Shown here piece by piece: positions 40,244 to 48,541 of a stretch of 64,000 bases of DNA. This DNA comes from Mangrovimicrobium sp033283325 (GTDB taxonomy: Bacteria > Pseudomonadota > Gammaproteobacteria > Pseudomonadales > Halieaceae): positions 1 to 64,000 of the forward strand of contig JAWMQO010000007.1 of NCBI GenBank assembly GCA_033283325.1, given 5' to 3'. The notes below the pieces were generated by a model, which worked only from the letters and a program-made list of their open reading frames with translations, did not search any database and was not told where the DNA came from. How positions within the stretch are numbered: position 1 is the stretch's first letter; every line of letters starts with the position of its first letter. The position numbers were made by a program, and so were the translations under genes.

Positions 40244-41440
40244 GTGACGCCACTGGCCCTGGAACTGATAACCCTCGGCATGCTGCTGCTACTGGCCCTG
40301 CTGGCCGAGGCGCTGGGCCGGCATACCCGCATGCCGCGTATTTCACTGCTGATACTTGTCGGTTTCCTGCTCGGTCCCTCGATGGCGGGCGTGCTCGATC
40401 CGCGCTCGGCGCGCAGCTTCGAGTTCATATCGGTGCTCGCGCTGTCCATGGTCGGCTTCCTGGTGGGCGGGAGATTGTCCGGTGATCTGCTCAAGAAACT
40501 GGGGCGGGTGATTCTCTGGGTTTCCCTGTGTGAGGCCCTGGTCACTTACATTGTTGTCGCGCTGGGCCTGCTGTTGCTGGGAAGCGGCCCGCAGCTCGCG
40601 TTGTTGTTGGCCGCCATCGCCACCGCGACGGACCCGGCCGCCACCTTCGAGTCGATCCGCGAGCGGCGCCGGCACAGCCGCTTTGCCGATGTGCTGGCGG
40701 GGATTGTCGCGGTGGACGATGCCTACGGTCTCATCCTGTTCAGCCTGACAGTGCTCGGCCTGCAGTTACTGGCGGCGGGCGAGTCCGGCCCGGCAGTCTT
40801 TCATCTCCTGCACGCCCTGCGGGAGTTACTGGGCGCAGTAGTGCTGGGGCTACTCCTGGGCCTGCCGATGGCATTCCTTTCCGGACGCCTGCGGCGCGGT
40901 GAACCGACACTGATGGAGGCCATGGGCATGGTCCTGCTGTGCGCGGGGCTCGCCCAGTGGCTGCAGGTGTCGCACTTGCTGGCCTGCGTGGTGATGGGGA
41001 TGACGGTGGTCAATTTCGCTACCCACCACCGTCGGCCCTTCCATGCCGTGGAGGAAATCGAATGGCCTTTCCTGGCCCTGTTCTTCATTTTTTGCGGCGC
41101 CTATCTCACGCTGGACACCTTCGCCGGTGTGGGCGCGCTGTTGCTGGCCTACCTCGTCCTGCGCGTGGCAGGGCGTCTGGCCGGCGGGTGGCTGGCGGCC
41201 CGGTCGCCCTGGGTGGGCGGGTCTGGCGACGCCTTGGTGGGACTGGCCATGCTGCCCCAGGCGGGGGTTGCCCTGGCGATGGCCTTCGTTGCCGCCGGCC
41301 TCTACCCGCCGCTCGAGGATACGCTGCTGCCGGTAGTCATCGTGGCAACAGTGCTGTTCGAACTGGTGGGGCCGCTGGTATCCCGCTGGGTCCTGGCCCG
41401 GAGCGAGCGTGATGACAGTAACGGGGATCTAAAACCGTAG
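40244..41440 (+). CDS. CPA-type cation:proton antiporter
   Basis: A 398-residue inner-membrane protein with about 12 hydrophobic segments. The antiporter core is seen in ATATDPAATFESI and the VAVDDAYGL motif (with the paired Asp residues) characteristic of CPA1/CPA2 Na+(K+)/H+ exchangers. No C-terminal regulatory domain is present. GTG 40244 is the start. Eighty-seven bp separate it from the phosphorylase gene on the same strand, so they may share a transcript. Confidence 0.88.
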   Translation: MTPLALELITLGMLLLLALLAEALGRHTRMPRISLLILVGFLLGPSMAGVLDPRSARSFEFISVLALSMVGFLVGGRLSGDLLKKLGRVILWVSLCEALVTYIVVALGLLLLGSGPQLALLLAAIATATDPAATFESIRERRRHSRFADVLAGIVAVDDAYGLILFSLTVLGLQLLAAGESGPAVFHLLHALRELLGAVVLGLLLGLPMAFLSGRLRRGEPTLMEAMGMVLLCAGLAQWLQVSHLLACVVMGMTVVNFATHHRRPFHAVEEIEWPFLALFFIFCGAYLTLDTFAGVGALLLAYLVLRVAGRLAGGWLAARSPWVGGSGDALVGLAMLPQAGVALAMAFVAAGLYPPLEDTLLPVVIVATVLFELVGPLVSRWVLARSERDDSNGDLKP

Positions 41441-41527
41441 TCGGCGCACTTGCCGGCCCGGCCCGGGTCGGGAGCCTTGCCAGAATGCGCGATATACTGC
41501 TGGTATACCGTCACTGTGAATGGCTCC

Positions 41528-43111
41528 ATGGAAAAGAAGAACAGCGATAAAGACAGCACAAGCGGTGAAGCCACCCGGCCACTGACACTGCGCCGGGTGG
41601 GTATCGACACCTACCGCGAAAACGTCGCCTACCTGCACCGCGATTGCGAGATCTATCGGGCCGAGGGTTTCCAGGCGCTGTCCAAGGTGGAGGTGCGCGC
41701 CCACGGCACCTGTATTCTCGCCAGCCTCAACGTGGTCGACGACAGCAGTATCGTGGACTGCCAGCAATTGGGATTGTCTGAAGACGCCTTCCTGCAGTTG
41801 GGGGTGGAGGATGGTCACGGGGTGACGGTATCGCAGGCGGAACCACCCCGCTCAATACCGGCCCTGCACCGGAAAATCGCCGGGGAGCGCCTCAATCGCG
41901 AAGATTTTATCGGCATCGTCGAGGACATCGCCTCTCACCGTTACTCGAAAATCGAGCTGACCGCCTTCGTGGTGGCCTGCAACCAGGGCGAACTGGACAG
42001 GGAAGAGGTGTTCTACCTGACCGACGCCATGAGCAGCGTGGGGCGCCGGCTCGACTGGCACGAATACCCGGTGGTGGACAAGCACTGTATCGGTGGTATC
42101 CCGGGCAATCGCACCTCCATGCTGGTGGTGCCCATTGTCGCCGCGCACAACATGCTGTGCCCCAAGACCTCCTCCCGGGCCATTACCTCGCCGGCGGGCA
42201 CCGCCGATACCATGGAGGTGCTGGCCTCGGTGGAAATGCCCTTCGAGCGGCTGATGGAGATCGTGCAGCGGCATCGCGGCTGCCTGGCCTGGGGTGGGAC
42301 CAGTGATCTCTCACCCGCGGATGACGTGCTGATCTCGGTAGAGAGGCCGCTCTCCATCGATTCCCCGGGCCAGATGGTCGCCTCTATCCTGTCGAAAAAA
42401 GTCTCCGCAGGCTCCAGCCACCTGCTGCTGGATATCCCCATCGGCCCCACAGCCAAGGTCAGGTCAATGCCCGAAGCTCAGCGCCTGCGCCGGCTGTTCG
42501 AATTTGTCGCCCGGCGTATCGGCCTGGTGATCGATGTGGTGATCACCGATGGCCGGCAGCCGGTCGGCAGTGGCATCGGCCCCATGCTGGAGGCGCGGGA
42601 CGTGATGCGGGTACTGGAAAGCCACCCGGAGGCGCCGGCAGACCTGCGCGAGAAAGCCCTGCGCCTGGCCGGGCGTGTGCTTGAGTTCGATCCGGACGTG
42701 CGCGGTGGCGACGGCTTTGCCATCGCCCGGGATATCCTCGATTCAGGGCGGGCGCTGCAGAAGATGCACGCGATTATCCAGGCCCAGGGCGCAAAGGATT
42801 TCGACCCGCACAATCCGCCTTTGTCGCCACTGAGTTTCGACGTAAAAGCGCCCTGCGCCGGGATGGTGGTCGATATCGACAACCAGCAAATCGCCCGCAT
42901 CGCTCGTCTGGCCGGGGCGCCAAAAGCGCCGGGAGCGGGGGTGGACCTGCTGGTGAAGCTGGCGGATACGGTGGAGGCGGGTGATCCGCTGTACCGGGTT
43001 TACGCGGCCTATCCCACGGAGATGGCTTTCGCCAGTGAGGCCTGTGAAAAACACAGCGGCTACAGCATCGGCGCGGCGGAGCAACTCGCGCAGGTTTTCG
43101 TGGAATTCTGA
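41528..43111 (+). CDS. AMP/thymidine phosphorylase, long archaeal-type form
   Basis: A 527-residue phosphorylase. Residues 1-95 are an N-terminal extension (RENVAYLHRDCEIYRAEGF) absent from the roughly 440-residue bacterial thymidine phosphorylase. The catalytic core has DKHCIGGIPGNRTSMLVVPIV-like segments, KTSSRAITSPAGTADTMEVLA and GRQPVGSGIGP, which match archaeal AMP phosphorylase. In archaea this enzyme converts AMP or CMP and phosphate to base and ribose-1,5-bisphosphate. The start ATG 41528 is without a strong ribosome-binding site. It ends 2 bp before the PRPP-synthetase-like gene, implying joint function in nucleotide salvage or degradation. Confidence 0.85.
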   Translation: MEKKNSDKDSTSGEATRPLTLRRVGIDTYRENVAYLHRDCEIYRAEGFQALSKVEVRAHGTCILASLNVVDDSSIVDCQQLGLSEDAFLQLGVEDGHGVTVSQAEPPRSIPALHRKIAGERLNREDFIGIVEDIASHRYSKIELTAFVVACNQGELDREEVFYLTDAMSSVGRRLDWHEYPVVDKHCIGGIPGNRTSMLVVPIVAAHNMLCPKTSSRAITSPAGTADTMEVLASVEMPFERLMEIVQRHRGCLAWGGTSDLSPADDVLISVERPLSIDSPGQMVASILSKKVSAGSSHLLLDIPIGPTAKVRSMPEAQRLRRLFEFVARRIGLVIDVVITDGRQPVGSGIGPMLEARDVMRVLESHPEAPADLREKALRLAGRVLEFDPDVRGGDGFAIARDILDSGRALQKMHAIIQAQGAKDFDPHNPPLSPLSFDVKAPCAGMVVDIDNQQIARIARLAGAPKAPGAGVDLLVKLADTVEAGDPLYRVYAAYPTEMAFASEACEKHSGYSIGAAEQLAQVFVEF

Positions 43112-43113
43112 CA

Positions 43114-44013
43114 ATGGCACTGCTGGTCTACAATCCGGAGGAAACTGCCGCTGCGGAACGCCTGGCGGGGGCAAGCGGCCTCGTGGCCCGGCCCTACCAG
43201 TGCCACCGTTTTCCGGATCAGGAGCTTCGGCTCACCCTGCCGCTGGAGGGAGGGGGAGGGGAAGCGCCAGCGAAGACGCTTGTGGTCTACCGGAGCCTGG
43301 ACCGCCCCAACGATAAACTGGTCGAACTGCTGCTGCTCGCCCGGCACGCCCGTTCAGCGGGGATCTCCCGCCTGCTGCTGGTGGCGCCCTACCTGGCCTA
43401 CATGCGCCAGGACATCGCCTTCCACCCCGGTGAGGTCGTCAGCCAGAAGATCATTGGAAGTTTTCTCGCCGAACTCTTCGACGGGGTAATCACTGTCGAC
43501 CCCCACCTGCATCGCATCCGGAAGCTTGCCGAGGCGATTCCCGGCGAGCACGCCATCGCGCTCCCGGGCGCGCCGCGCCTGGCCGAACTGATCGGGCTGC
43601 GGCGCGAGGACCCCTTGTTGATCGGGCCCGATGCGGAATCCCGGCAGTGGGTGGAGATGGCTGCGAATCAACTGGCTTGCGCCTTTGGGGTATGCACCAA
43701 GCAGCGCCGCGGCGACAGGCAGGTGGAGATCACGCTGCCGTCCATCCCCGTCGCCGGGCGCCAGGTTGTGCTGATGGATGACGTTGCCAGCTCCGGGCGA
43801 ACCCTGGCGCGGGCCTGTGAACTGCTGTTGCAGGCGGGGGCGGCTTCGGTGGATGTGGCGGTGACCCATGCACTGTTCGCCGGCGATGCGCTGGAGGTAC
43901 TCCAGGCCGCCGGGGCAGGTGAAATCTGGAGCACCGACTGTATAAGCCACGCCACTAACGCTATCGACATGGCCCCGGTCCTGAGCGAGGCCCTGCTGCC
44001 GGTTTTGCGCTAA
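43114..44013 (+). CDS. Ribose-phosphate pyrophosphokinase-like protein
   Basis: A 299-residue Prs-family protein. Features include FPDQEL near residue 35, PYLAYMRQDIAFHPGEVVSQK, VDPHLHRI and the PRPP-binding loop VVLMDDVASSGRTLARA (about 220-236). The usual ribose-5-phosphate pyrophosphokinase makes PRPP from ribose-5-phosphate and ATP. This version is a divergent, shorter type similar to archaeal members. Only 2 bp after the phosphorylase gene, so it probably shares its substrate pool (ribose phosphates from nucleotides). Whether it replaces or supplements the housekeeping Prs is not known. Confidence 0.85.
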   Translation: MALLVYNPEETAAAERLAGASGLVARPYQCHRFPDQELRLTLPLEGGGGEAPAKTLVVYRSLDRPNDKLVELLLLARHARSAGISRLLLVAPYLAYMRQDIAFHPGEVVSQKIIGSFLAELFDGVITVDPHLHRIRKLAEAIPGEHAIALPGAPRLAELIGLRREDPLLIGPDAESRQWVEMAANQLACAFGVCTKQRRGDRQVEITLPSIPVAGRQVVLMDDVASSGRTLARACELLLQAGAASVDVAVTHALFAGDALEVLQAAGAGEIWSTDCISHATNAIDMAPVLSEALLPVLR

Positions 44014-44066
44014 GGCTGTCGGGCGGTTTGCCCAGAACCCACAGGAGCAGCCCGGACGCCGGGTTG

Positions 44067-44414
44067 TCAGCCGCCGGATTTCTTGACGAACTCCGATTTC
44101 AGCATCATCTGGCCCGCCTTATCGACCCGGCAGTCGATATTGTGATCGCCGTCGACAATGCGGTTGATCCTGATTTTCGTGCCTACCTTGAGTACTGTCG
44201 AAGTGCCTTTGACCTTCAGGTCCTTGATCAGGGTTGCGTTATCGCCTTCGACAAGGTCATTGCCGTTGGCATCCTTGACCGTGGCGACAGCCTCTTCCGC
44301 GCTGCCGCTTTCCCCGGCCCGCCACTCGTGGGCGCATTCCGGGCAGACCAGCAAGTCGCGATCTTCGTAGGTGAACGTTGACTGGCATTTGGGGCAGGGA
44401 GGGTATCCGCTCAT
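44067..44414 (-). CDS. yjdM: YjdM/PhnA-type zinc-ribbon protein
   Basis: A 115-residue cytoplasmic protein with an N-terminal zinc ribbon (Cys7, Cys10, Cys24, Cys27: CPKC and CPEC) followed by the PhnA domain (VKDANGNDLVEGDNATLIKDLKVKG ... KIRINRIVDGDHNIDC). Despite its old name it is not needed for alkylphosphonate breakdown; the role is not clear. It lies 20 bp after the small gene upstream on the same strand. The C-terminal KKSGG is normal. Confidence 0.93.
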   Translation of the reverse strand: MSGYPPCPKCQSTFTYEDRDLLVCPECAHEWRAGESGSAEEAVATVKDANGNDLVEGDNATLIKDLKVKGTSTVLKVGTKIRINRIVDGDHNIDCRVDKAGQMMLKSEFVKKSGG

Positions 44415-44434
44415 GTTTGCTTCCTTCCAGGGGA

Positions 44435-44665
44435 TCAGAAAATAACAGTAAAGTCTTTCAGGCCGATCGACCGGACGAGCTGGGCCAGTGCGTTGAGGTC
44501 TTCGCTGGAGATCGGATTGTCGTCGTTATCGGCGAGGATAAACGATTTGTAGTGCACATCGCGCAGCATTACGAACCACTGTGCCGGGCTCGACGGGTCC
44601 ATCCTCGCCTGGGCTTCGTTCCACACACCCTGTGCGCCGAGTTCGATTGCTTCATCGAGTTTCAT
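44435..44665 (-). CDS. Small hypothetical protein downstream of sulP
   Basis: A 76-residue acidic protein of unknown function. It has the pattern AQWFVMLRDVHYKSFILADNDD and SSEDLNALAQLVRSIGLKDFTVIF, an alpha/beta arrangement that faintly resembles the DUF6482 group. No signal or membrane segment. Its start overlaps the end of the upstream sulP gene by 14 bases on the same strand, so it is likely translated in coupling with it, and yjdM follows 20 bp later. Confidence 0.65.
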   Translation of the reverse strand: MKLDEAIELGAQGVWNEAQARMDPSSPAQWFVMLRDVHYKSFILADNDDNPISSEDLNALAQLVRSIGLKDFTVIF

Positions 44666-46394
44666 ATCGTCCTTCGCTTAACTTCAGGTCGTCGATCGCG
44701 TCGGCCAGGCTGGCATACGAGAGGTCGAGGGGGCCCGGAGTCTCGTCGCGCGCCCTGGCCAGGGTTTTCAGCGGCTGGAATTGCCAGCCGCTGAAGCGAA
44801 TGGGAATGCCCTGTTGCCTGCAGTGGGCCAGCAGTTTCTCGATGGCCGCAAGGCCGCCCGCGTCGAGGTAGGCGCTGTAACGCATGTGCAGGACCAGCCC
44901 GTCGATACCTCGCGTGCGCTGCACCAGTTCGCCGAATATACGATCCGCGGCGGCGAAAAACAGCGGGCCGTTGATCTTGAATACCCGCCAGTTGGCCCGC
45001 AGCGGTCGCGGCAGGAAGTCGCGATTGCCGGTAATTTCGACCACCTGGGTGAGCGTGGCGATTTCCTTCATGAACAGCACCGAGGCCAGCAGGATACCTG
45101 CGGTGATGGCGATCACCATGTCGAAGAATACGGTCAGTGACAGGCAGGTGAGTAGCACCGCGATATCACTGGCCGGCGACTTGCGGACCAGGCGGAGGAT
45201 TTTGTGCGCTTCGCTCATCTGCCAGGCCACCACCATCAGCATGGCCGCCATGGCCGGCATCGGCACAAAGGCCAGTGCGCCGGCGAAGGCCAGCAGGCCG
45301 GACAGTACGACCAGCGAGTGGGTGAGGGCGGCGAGGGGCGAGACCGCCCCGGCCCGGTAGTTGGTCGCGGAGCGCGCGATCGCCGCGGTAGCGGTTATCC
45401 CGCCGAAGAAGGGCGTCACCAGGTTGGCCAGGCCCTGCGCCAGCAGTTCGCTGTTGGCGCTGTGGCGCTTGCCTGACATGCCGTCCAGCACCACCGCACA
45501 GAGCAGCGATTCGATGGCCCCCAGCATGGCGATGGCGAAGGCCGAGGGCAGCAGCGCCGAGAACAGGTCGAAGGACAGGTGCAAAGCCTCCCCGTCGGCG
45601 CCGGGGCGATCCCAGGGCCAGGCCAGGCCCGGCAGGTAGGGGGGAATACCGCCGGCGCTGCTGCCATCGGCGAGCAGGTAGTGAAAGCGGGAGCCGATGG
45701 TGTCCACCTCGGCGCCGGCCTGCACCAGTACGAAACCGAGTACGGAGGCCAGCACCAGGGCCGGCAGGTGAGGCGGTATTCCCTTGCGCAAGCGCGGCCA
45801 GCCAAGCAAGACCGCGAGCGTGAACAGCGCGAGGGCGGTGCTTGTTATCTCGAATTGCGGCAGCCTGGCGGCGATCGCGGCGAGCTTGCCGACGAAGTCC
45901 TCGGGCATTTCGCTGATGACCAGGCCGGTGAAGTCGGGGACCTGCAGCACCGCGATGACAATCGCGATCCCTCCGGTAAAACCCAGGGTTACCGCTCCAG
46001 GGATGTACTCGATGAAGCGCCCGAGGCGGGCGCAGGCCATGGCGACCAGGATGGCGCCGGCCATGAGCGAGACCAGCAGCAGGCCGCCGAGGCCATATTT
46101 TGCGGTCAGCGGCTGCAGGATGACCACGAATGCCGCGGTCGGCCCGGAGATGCTGAAACGGCTGCCGCCGGTCAGCGCGATGATGGCGCCGGCGATGATG
46201 GCCGTGTACAGGCCGTACTGCGGCGCCACGCCGCTGGCGATTGCCAGCGCCATCGCCAGGGGAATCGCGATCACGCCTACGGTGACCCCGGCAATCAGGT
46301 CCTTGCGCAGGTCCTTGCGGCCGTAGCCCTCGGCCAGGGCCTCGCGCAGCGCATACCCCAGGCGCAGTGAGAACAGGTGTTGACGCTGGGGCAT
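44652..46394 (-). CDS. SulP-family anion transporter with STAS domain
   Basis: A 580-residue inner-membrane transporter. Twelve to fourteen hydrophobic segments start with LIAGVTVGVIAIPLAMALAIASGVAPQYGLY, the SulP signature, and include TGGSRFSISGPTAAFVV (substrate site). A cytoplasmic STAS domain occupies about residues 455-570 (LVLHMRYSAYLDAGGLAAIEKLLAHC). Bacterial members carry sulfate, bicarbonate or C4-dicarboxylates; this one is closest in look to DauA-like proteins but the substrate cannot be read. First gene of a run that continues with the small protein and yjdM. Confidence 0.93.
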   Translation of the reverse strand: MPQRQHLFSLRLGYALREALAEGYGRKDLRKDLIAGVTVGVIAIPLAMALAIASGVAPQYGLYTAIIAGAIIALTGGSRFSISGPTAAFVVILQPLTAKYGLGGLLLVSLMAGAILVAMACARLGRFIEYIPGAVTLGFTGGIAIVIAVLQVPDFTGLVISEMPEDFVGKLAAIAARLPQFEITSTALALFTLAVLLGWPRLRKGIPPHLPALVLASVLGFVLVQAGAEVDTIGSRFHYLLADGSSAGGIPPYLPGLAWPWDRPGADGEALHLSFDLFSALLPSAFAIAMLGAIESLLCAVVLDGMSGKRHSANSELLAQGLANLVTPFFGGITATAAIARSATNYRAGAVSPLAALTHSLVVLSGLLAFAGALAFVPMPAMAAMLMVVAWQMSEAHKILRLVRKSPASDIAVLLTCLSLTVFFDMVIAITAGILLASVLFMKEIATLTQVVEITGNRDFLPRPLRANWRVFKINGPLFFAAADRIFGELVQRTRGIDGLVLHMRYSAYLDAGGLAAIEKLLAHCRQQGIPIRFSGWQFQPLKTLARARDETPGPLDLSYASLADAIDDLKLSEGRYETR

Positions 46395-46638
46395 CGAGGG
46401 GACGCCCTCCTTGCAATGATGTGCTTTGCATTATAATCCAATTAACATTAAATTGTGTTTACGTTCGTATGGTGTCGAGTTCACCCGGGCTCTCGCAGCT
46501 GTGTATGTTCCGCTCCGGCCCGGCAGGGCCCATTTCCGGCGAGGTCAGTGGTGCGCCTGGCGGAGCGTCCCTTGTGGACGGGGCAGCCCCCCCGGGTAAA
46601 ATCCGGGTTAAATCAGATGCATCTGCAACCTTTGGGCA

Positions 46639-46842
46639 ATGAGTAATACGATGGAAAAGCGCACTGCACGATTGACCGTACTGGTCGATCCACAAAAAAA
46701 AGCGGCCTTCGAGCAACTCTGCGCGCAGGAGGACGTCACGCCCTCACAGAAAATCCGGCAATTCATGCGCGAATACATCGAGCAGGCCCTTGGCGAGGAC
46801 TGGAAGGAGGAAGTTTTCGGGGGAGGCGATAAACCCGGGTAG
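46639..46842 (+). CDS. Ribbon-helix-helix (CopG-like) protein
   Basis: A 67-residue protein with the RHH pattern: an N-terminal beta strand ARLTVLVDPQKKAAFEQLC and two helices (TPSQKIRQFMREYIEQALG). Typical of CopG/MetJ-fold transcription repressors that bind as dimers. No toxin gene stands next to it, so a stand-alone regulator is likely. ATG 46639 or 46651 could serve as the start. Function unknown; the nearby sulP gene is divergent and could be a target. Confidence 0.75.
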   Translation: MSNTMEKRTARLTVLVDPQKKAAFEQLCAQEDVTPSQKIRQFMREYIEQALGEDWKEEVFGGGDKPG

Positions 46843-46904
46843 GCGCGCTGTTCAGTACCCGGGCGGGGACCCAGGGCCCCTGCGCCTCCCGGCTCGCTCA
46901 GTTA

Positions 46905-47342
46905 TTACAACTGCGATTGCGCCCAGCGCACGATGTCCGCGGCGCCCATGGCGCCGGCCTGTCTCGCCTGCTCGCGTCCCCCGCGAAACAGGATCATGGT
47001 CGGAATGCTGCGGATGTTATAGCGCGAGGCGATAGCCTGCGCGGTTTCTGTATTGACCTTCGCCAGCCGCACGCGGGGTTCCAGCGTGCCGGCCGCCTGG
47101 GCGAAGGCGGGGGCCATCATCTTGCAGGGGCCGCACCACTGTGCCCAGAAATCCACCAGCAGGGGAATGTCGTTTCTCTCCAGGTGACGGGAGAAATTGT
47201 GTTCATCGAGCTCGAGGGGCTGCCCGCTGAAAATGGCCTTGTGGCAGCTGCCGCAACGCGGTTCCGCAGAGAGTTTCGCCTGTGGCAGGCGATTGACCGC
47301 GTCGCAGTGGGGACAAACGATGTGGCATGGATCGCTCACCAT
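46905..47342 (-). CDS. trxC: Thioredoxin 2
   Basis: A 145-residue cytoplasmic disulfide reductase. The N-terminal zinc ribbon of TrxC (Cys10-x2-Cys13 and Cys30-x2-Cys33) is followed by the thioredoxin fold with active-site WCGPC (69-73), the cis-Pro loop (IRSIPTMILF) and DFWA before the active site. Reduces protein disulfides and serves oxidative-stress defence; the zinc site modulates activity. It is monocistronic and convergent with the RHH gene. Confidence 0.95.
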   Translation of the reverse strand: MVSDPCHIVCPHCDAVNRLPQAKLSAEPRCGSCHKAIFSGQPLELDEHNFSRHLERNDIPLLVDFWAQWCGPCKMMAPAFAQAAGTLEPRVRLAKVNTETAQAIASRYNIRSIPTMILFRGGREQARQAGAMGAADIVRWAQSQL

Positions 47343-47452
47343 GGGCTCCTCCAGTCGGGGCTACTTCTACTATATTGGGTTCAATTCCGGCGAAACAACG
47401 TGTCGCGGGAACATCTTTCTACATGCGCATAATCACTACGCGGGGAACTCCC

Positions 47453-47677
47453 ATGGAACTGCTCGAGATCACTGAAAAACACAAGCTGCGCCGGGAAGAG
47501 GCGGCCGAATTGCTGCGGGCGCTGGCCGATTCCCTCGCGCGCCACAACGGAGTGGACTTTCTCCGCGAGGGGAAAAAACTGCACGTGAAGGTGCCGGATG
47601 AACTGAAGGTCGAATTCGAGGTGGAAGTGAAAAGCAAGAAAGGCAGTATCGAGATCGAGCTCAATTGGAAGCTGTGA
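47453..47677 (+). CDS. Amphi-Trp domain protein
   Basis: A 74-residue protein matching the amphi-Trp family: ELLEITEKHKLRREEAAELLRALADSLARHN helix, FLREGKKLHVKVPDELKVEFEVEVK strands and the Trp near the C-terminus (IELNWKL). Small cytoplasmic protein of unknown role, seen in bacteria and archaea. ATG 47453 fits the family start; upstream frame to 47327 would overlap trxC in antisense and is unlikely. Confidence 0.85.
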   Translation: MELLEITEKHKLRREEAAELLRALADSLARHNGVDFLREGKKLHVKVPDELKVEFEVEVKSKKGSIEIELNWKL

Positions 47678-47712
47678 GCGATGCACCCGGGCGGGGGTAA
47701 ATCACTCGCAGG

Positions 47713-48477
47713 CTATTTGGCACGCGCCAGGATGTTCGCCGCCGTGGTCACCAGGCCACCGTTGGCGGGTAGGGTCGCGCCAGTCAGCCAGCGCGCTTCG
47801 TCCGAGGCAAGGAAACCGACGATATCGGCGATGTCCGCGGGTTCGCCCAGGCGTCCCAGCGCAGTCCAGGGCGGCACCTGGTCCGGCCAGCTCTGGTCGG
47901 CGATCATCTCTGTTCGTGTGCAGCCCGGGGCGACGGAATTGCAGGTAATGCCGCGTGGCCCCAGTTCCTGCGCCATGGCGCGAATAAACCCTTCCGCCCC
48001 AGCCTTGCCCGCGGCGCCCACCGAGACACCAGGGGCGCCGTGAGTCGCCATACCCGATGAGATAAAAATAATGCGGCCGTTTTCGCTCTGGCTGAGCCGG
48101 GCGAATTCGGCGGTGGCGAGAATGGTCGAGCGCAGGTTGAGCGCCAGGACCCTGTCGATATCCGCTACCGAGAAGTTGGTGATCAAACCGCCCTTGCCGC
48201 CGCCGGCATTGCTTACCAGGATGTCGAGGGAGCCGTGGATAGCGAAGGCCTGTGCCACAATCTCGCTCGCGGTCTCGCCTTCGGTGAGATCGCCGAGAAG
48301 GTAGTCAGCCGTGCCGCCCTTCGCGCGAATTTCCGCGGCGAGCTTTTCCAGGGCTTCGCGGTCCTGGCGGGCGTGGAGTACGACACTGGCGCCGTCTGCC
48401 GCCAGGCGGCGGGCGATCGCGGCGCCGATGCCGCGCGAGGACCCGGTAATCAGTGCAATCCTGCCATGCAGACGCAT
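47713..48477 (-). CDS. SDR-fold protein lacking the catalytic Tyr
   Basis: A 254-residue short-chain dehydrogenase-fold protein. NAD(P) motif TGSSRGIG, NAG (SNAGGG) and the Ser of ISSG are present. At the YxxxK site the sequence reads GAAGK, so Tyr is replaced by Gly while Lys remains; the plus-strand DNA at this place is CCTTGCCCGCGGCGCCCACC, which confirms it. Classical oxidoreductase activity should therefore be impaired or altered. ATG 48477 has AAGGAG 6 bp upstream; a start at 48498 is possible. Same strand as the next two genes upstream. Confidence 0.88.
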   Translation of the reverse strand: MRLHGRIALITGSSRGIGAAIARRLAADGASVVLHARQDREALEKLAAEIRAKGGTADYLLGDLTEGETASEIVAQAFAIHGSLDILVSNAGGGKGGLITNFSVADIDRVLALNLRSTILATAEFARLSQSENGRIIFISSGMATHGAPGVSVGAAGKAGAEGFIRAMAQELGPRGITCNSVAPGCTRTEMIADQSWPDQVPPWTALGRLGEPADIADIVGFLASDEARWLTGATLPANGGLVTTAANILARAK

Positions 48478-48541
48478 TGCCTTCTCCTTGCCTCGCAAAT
48501 GAGGGAACTGCCCCGCGCCGGAAGGCGCAGGGCGAGGTGCC

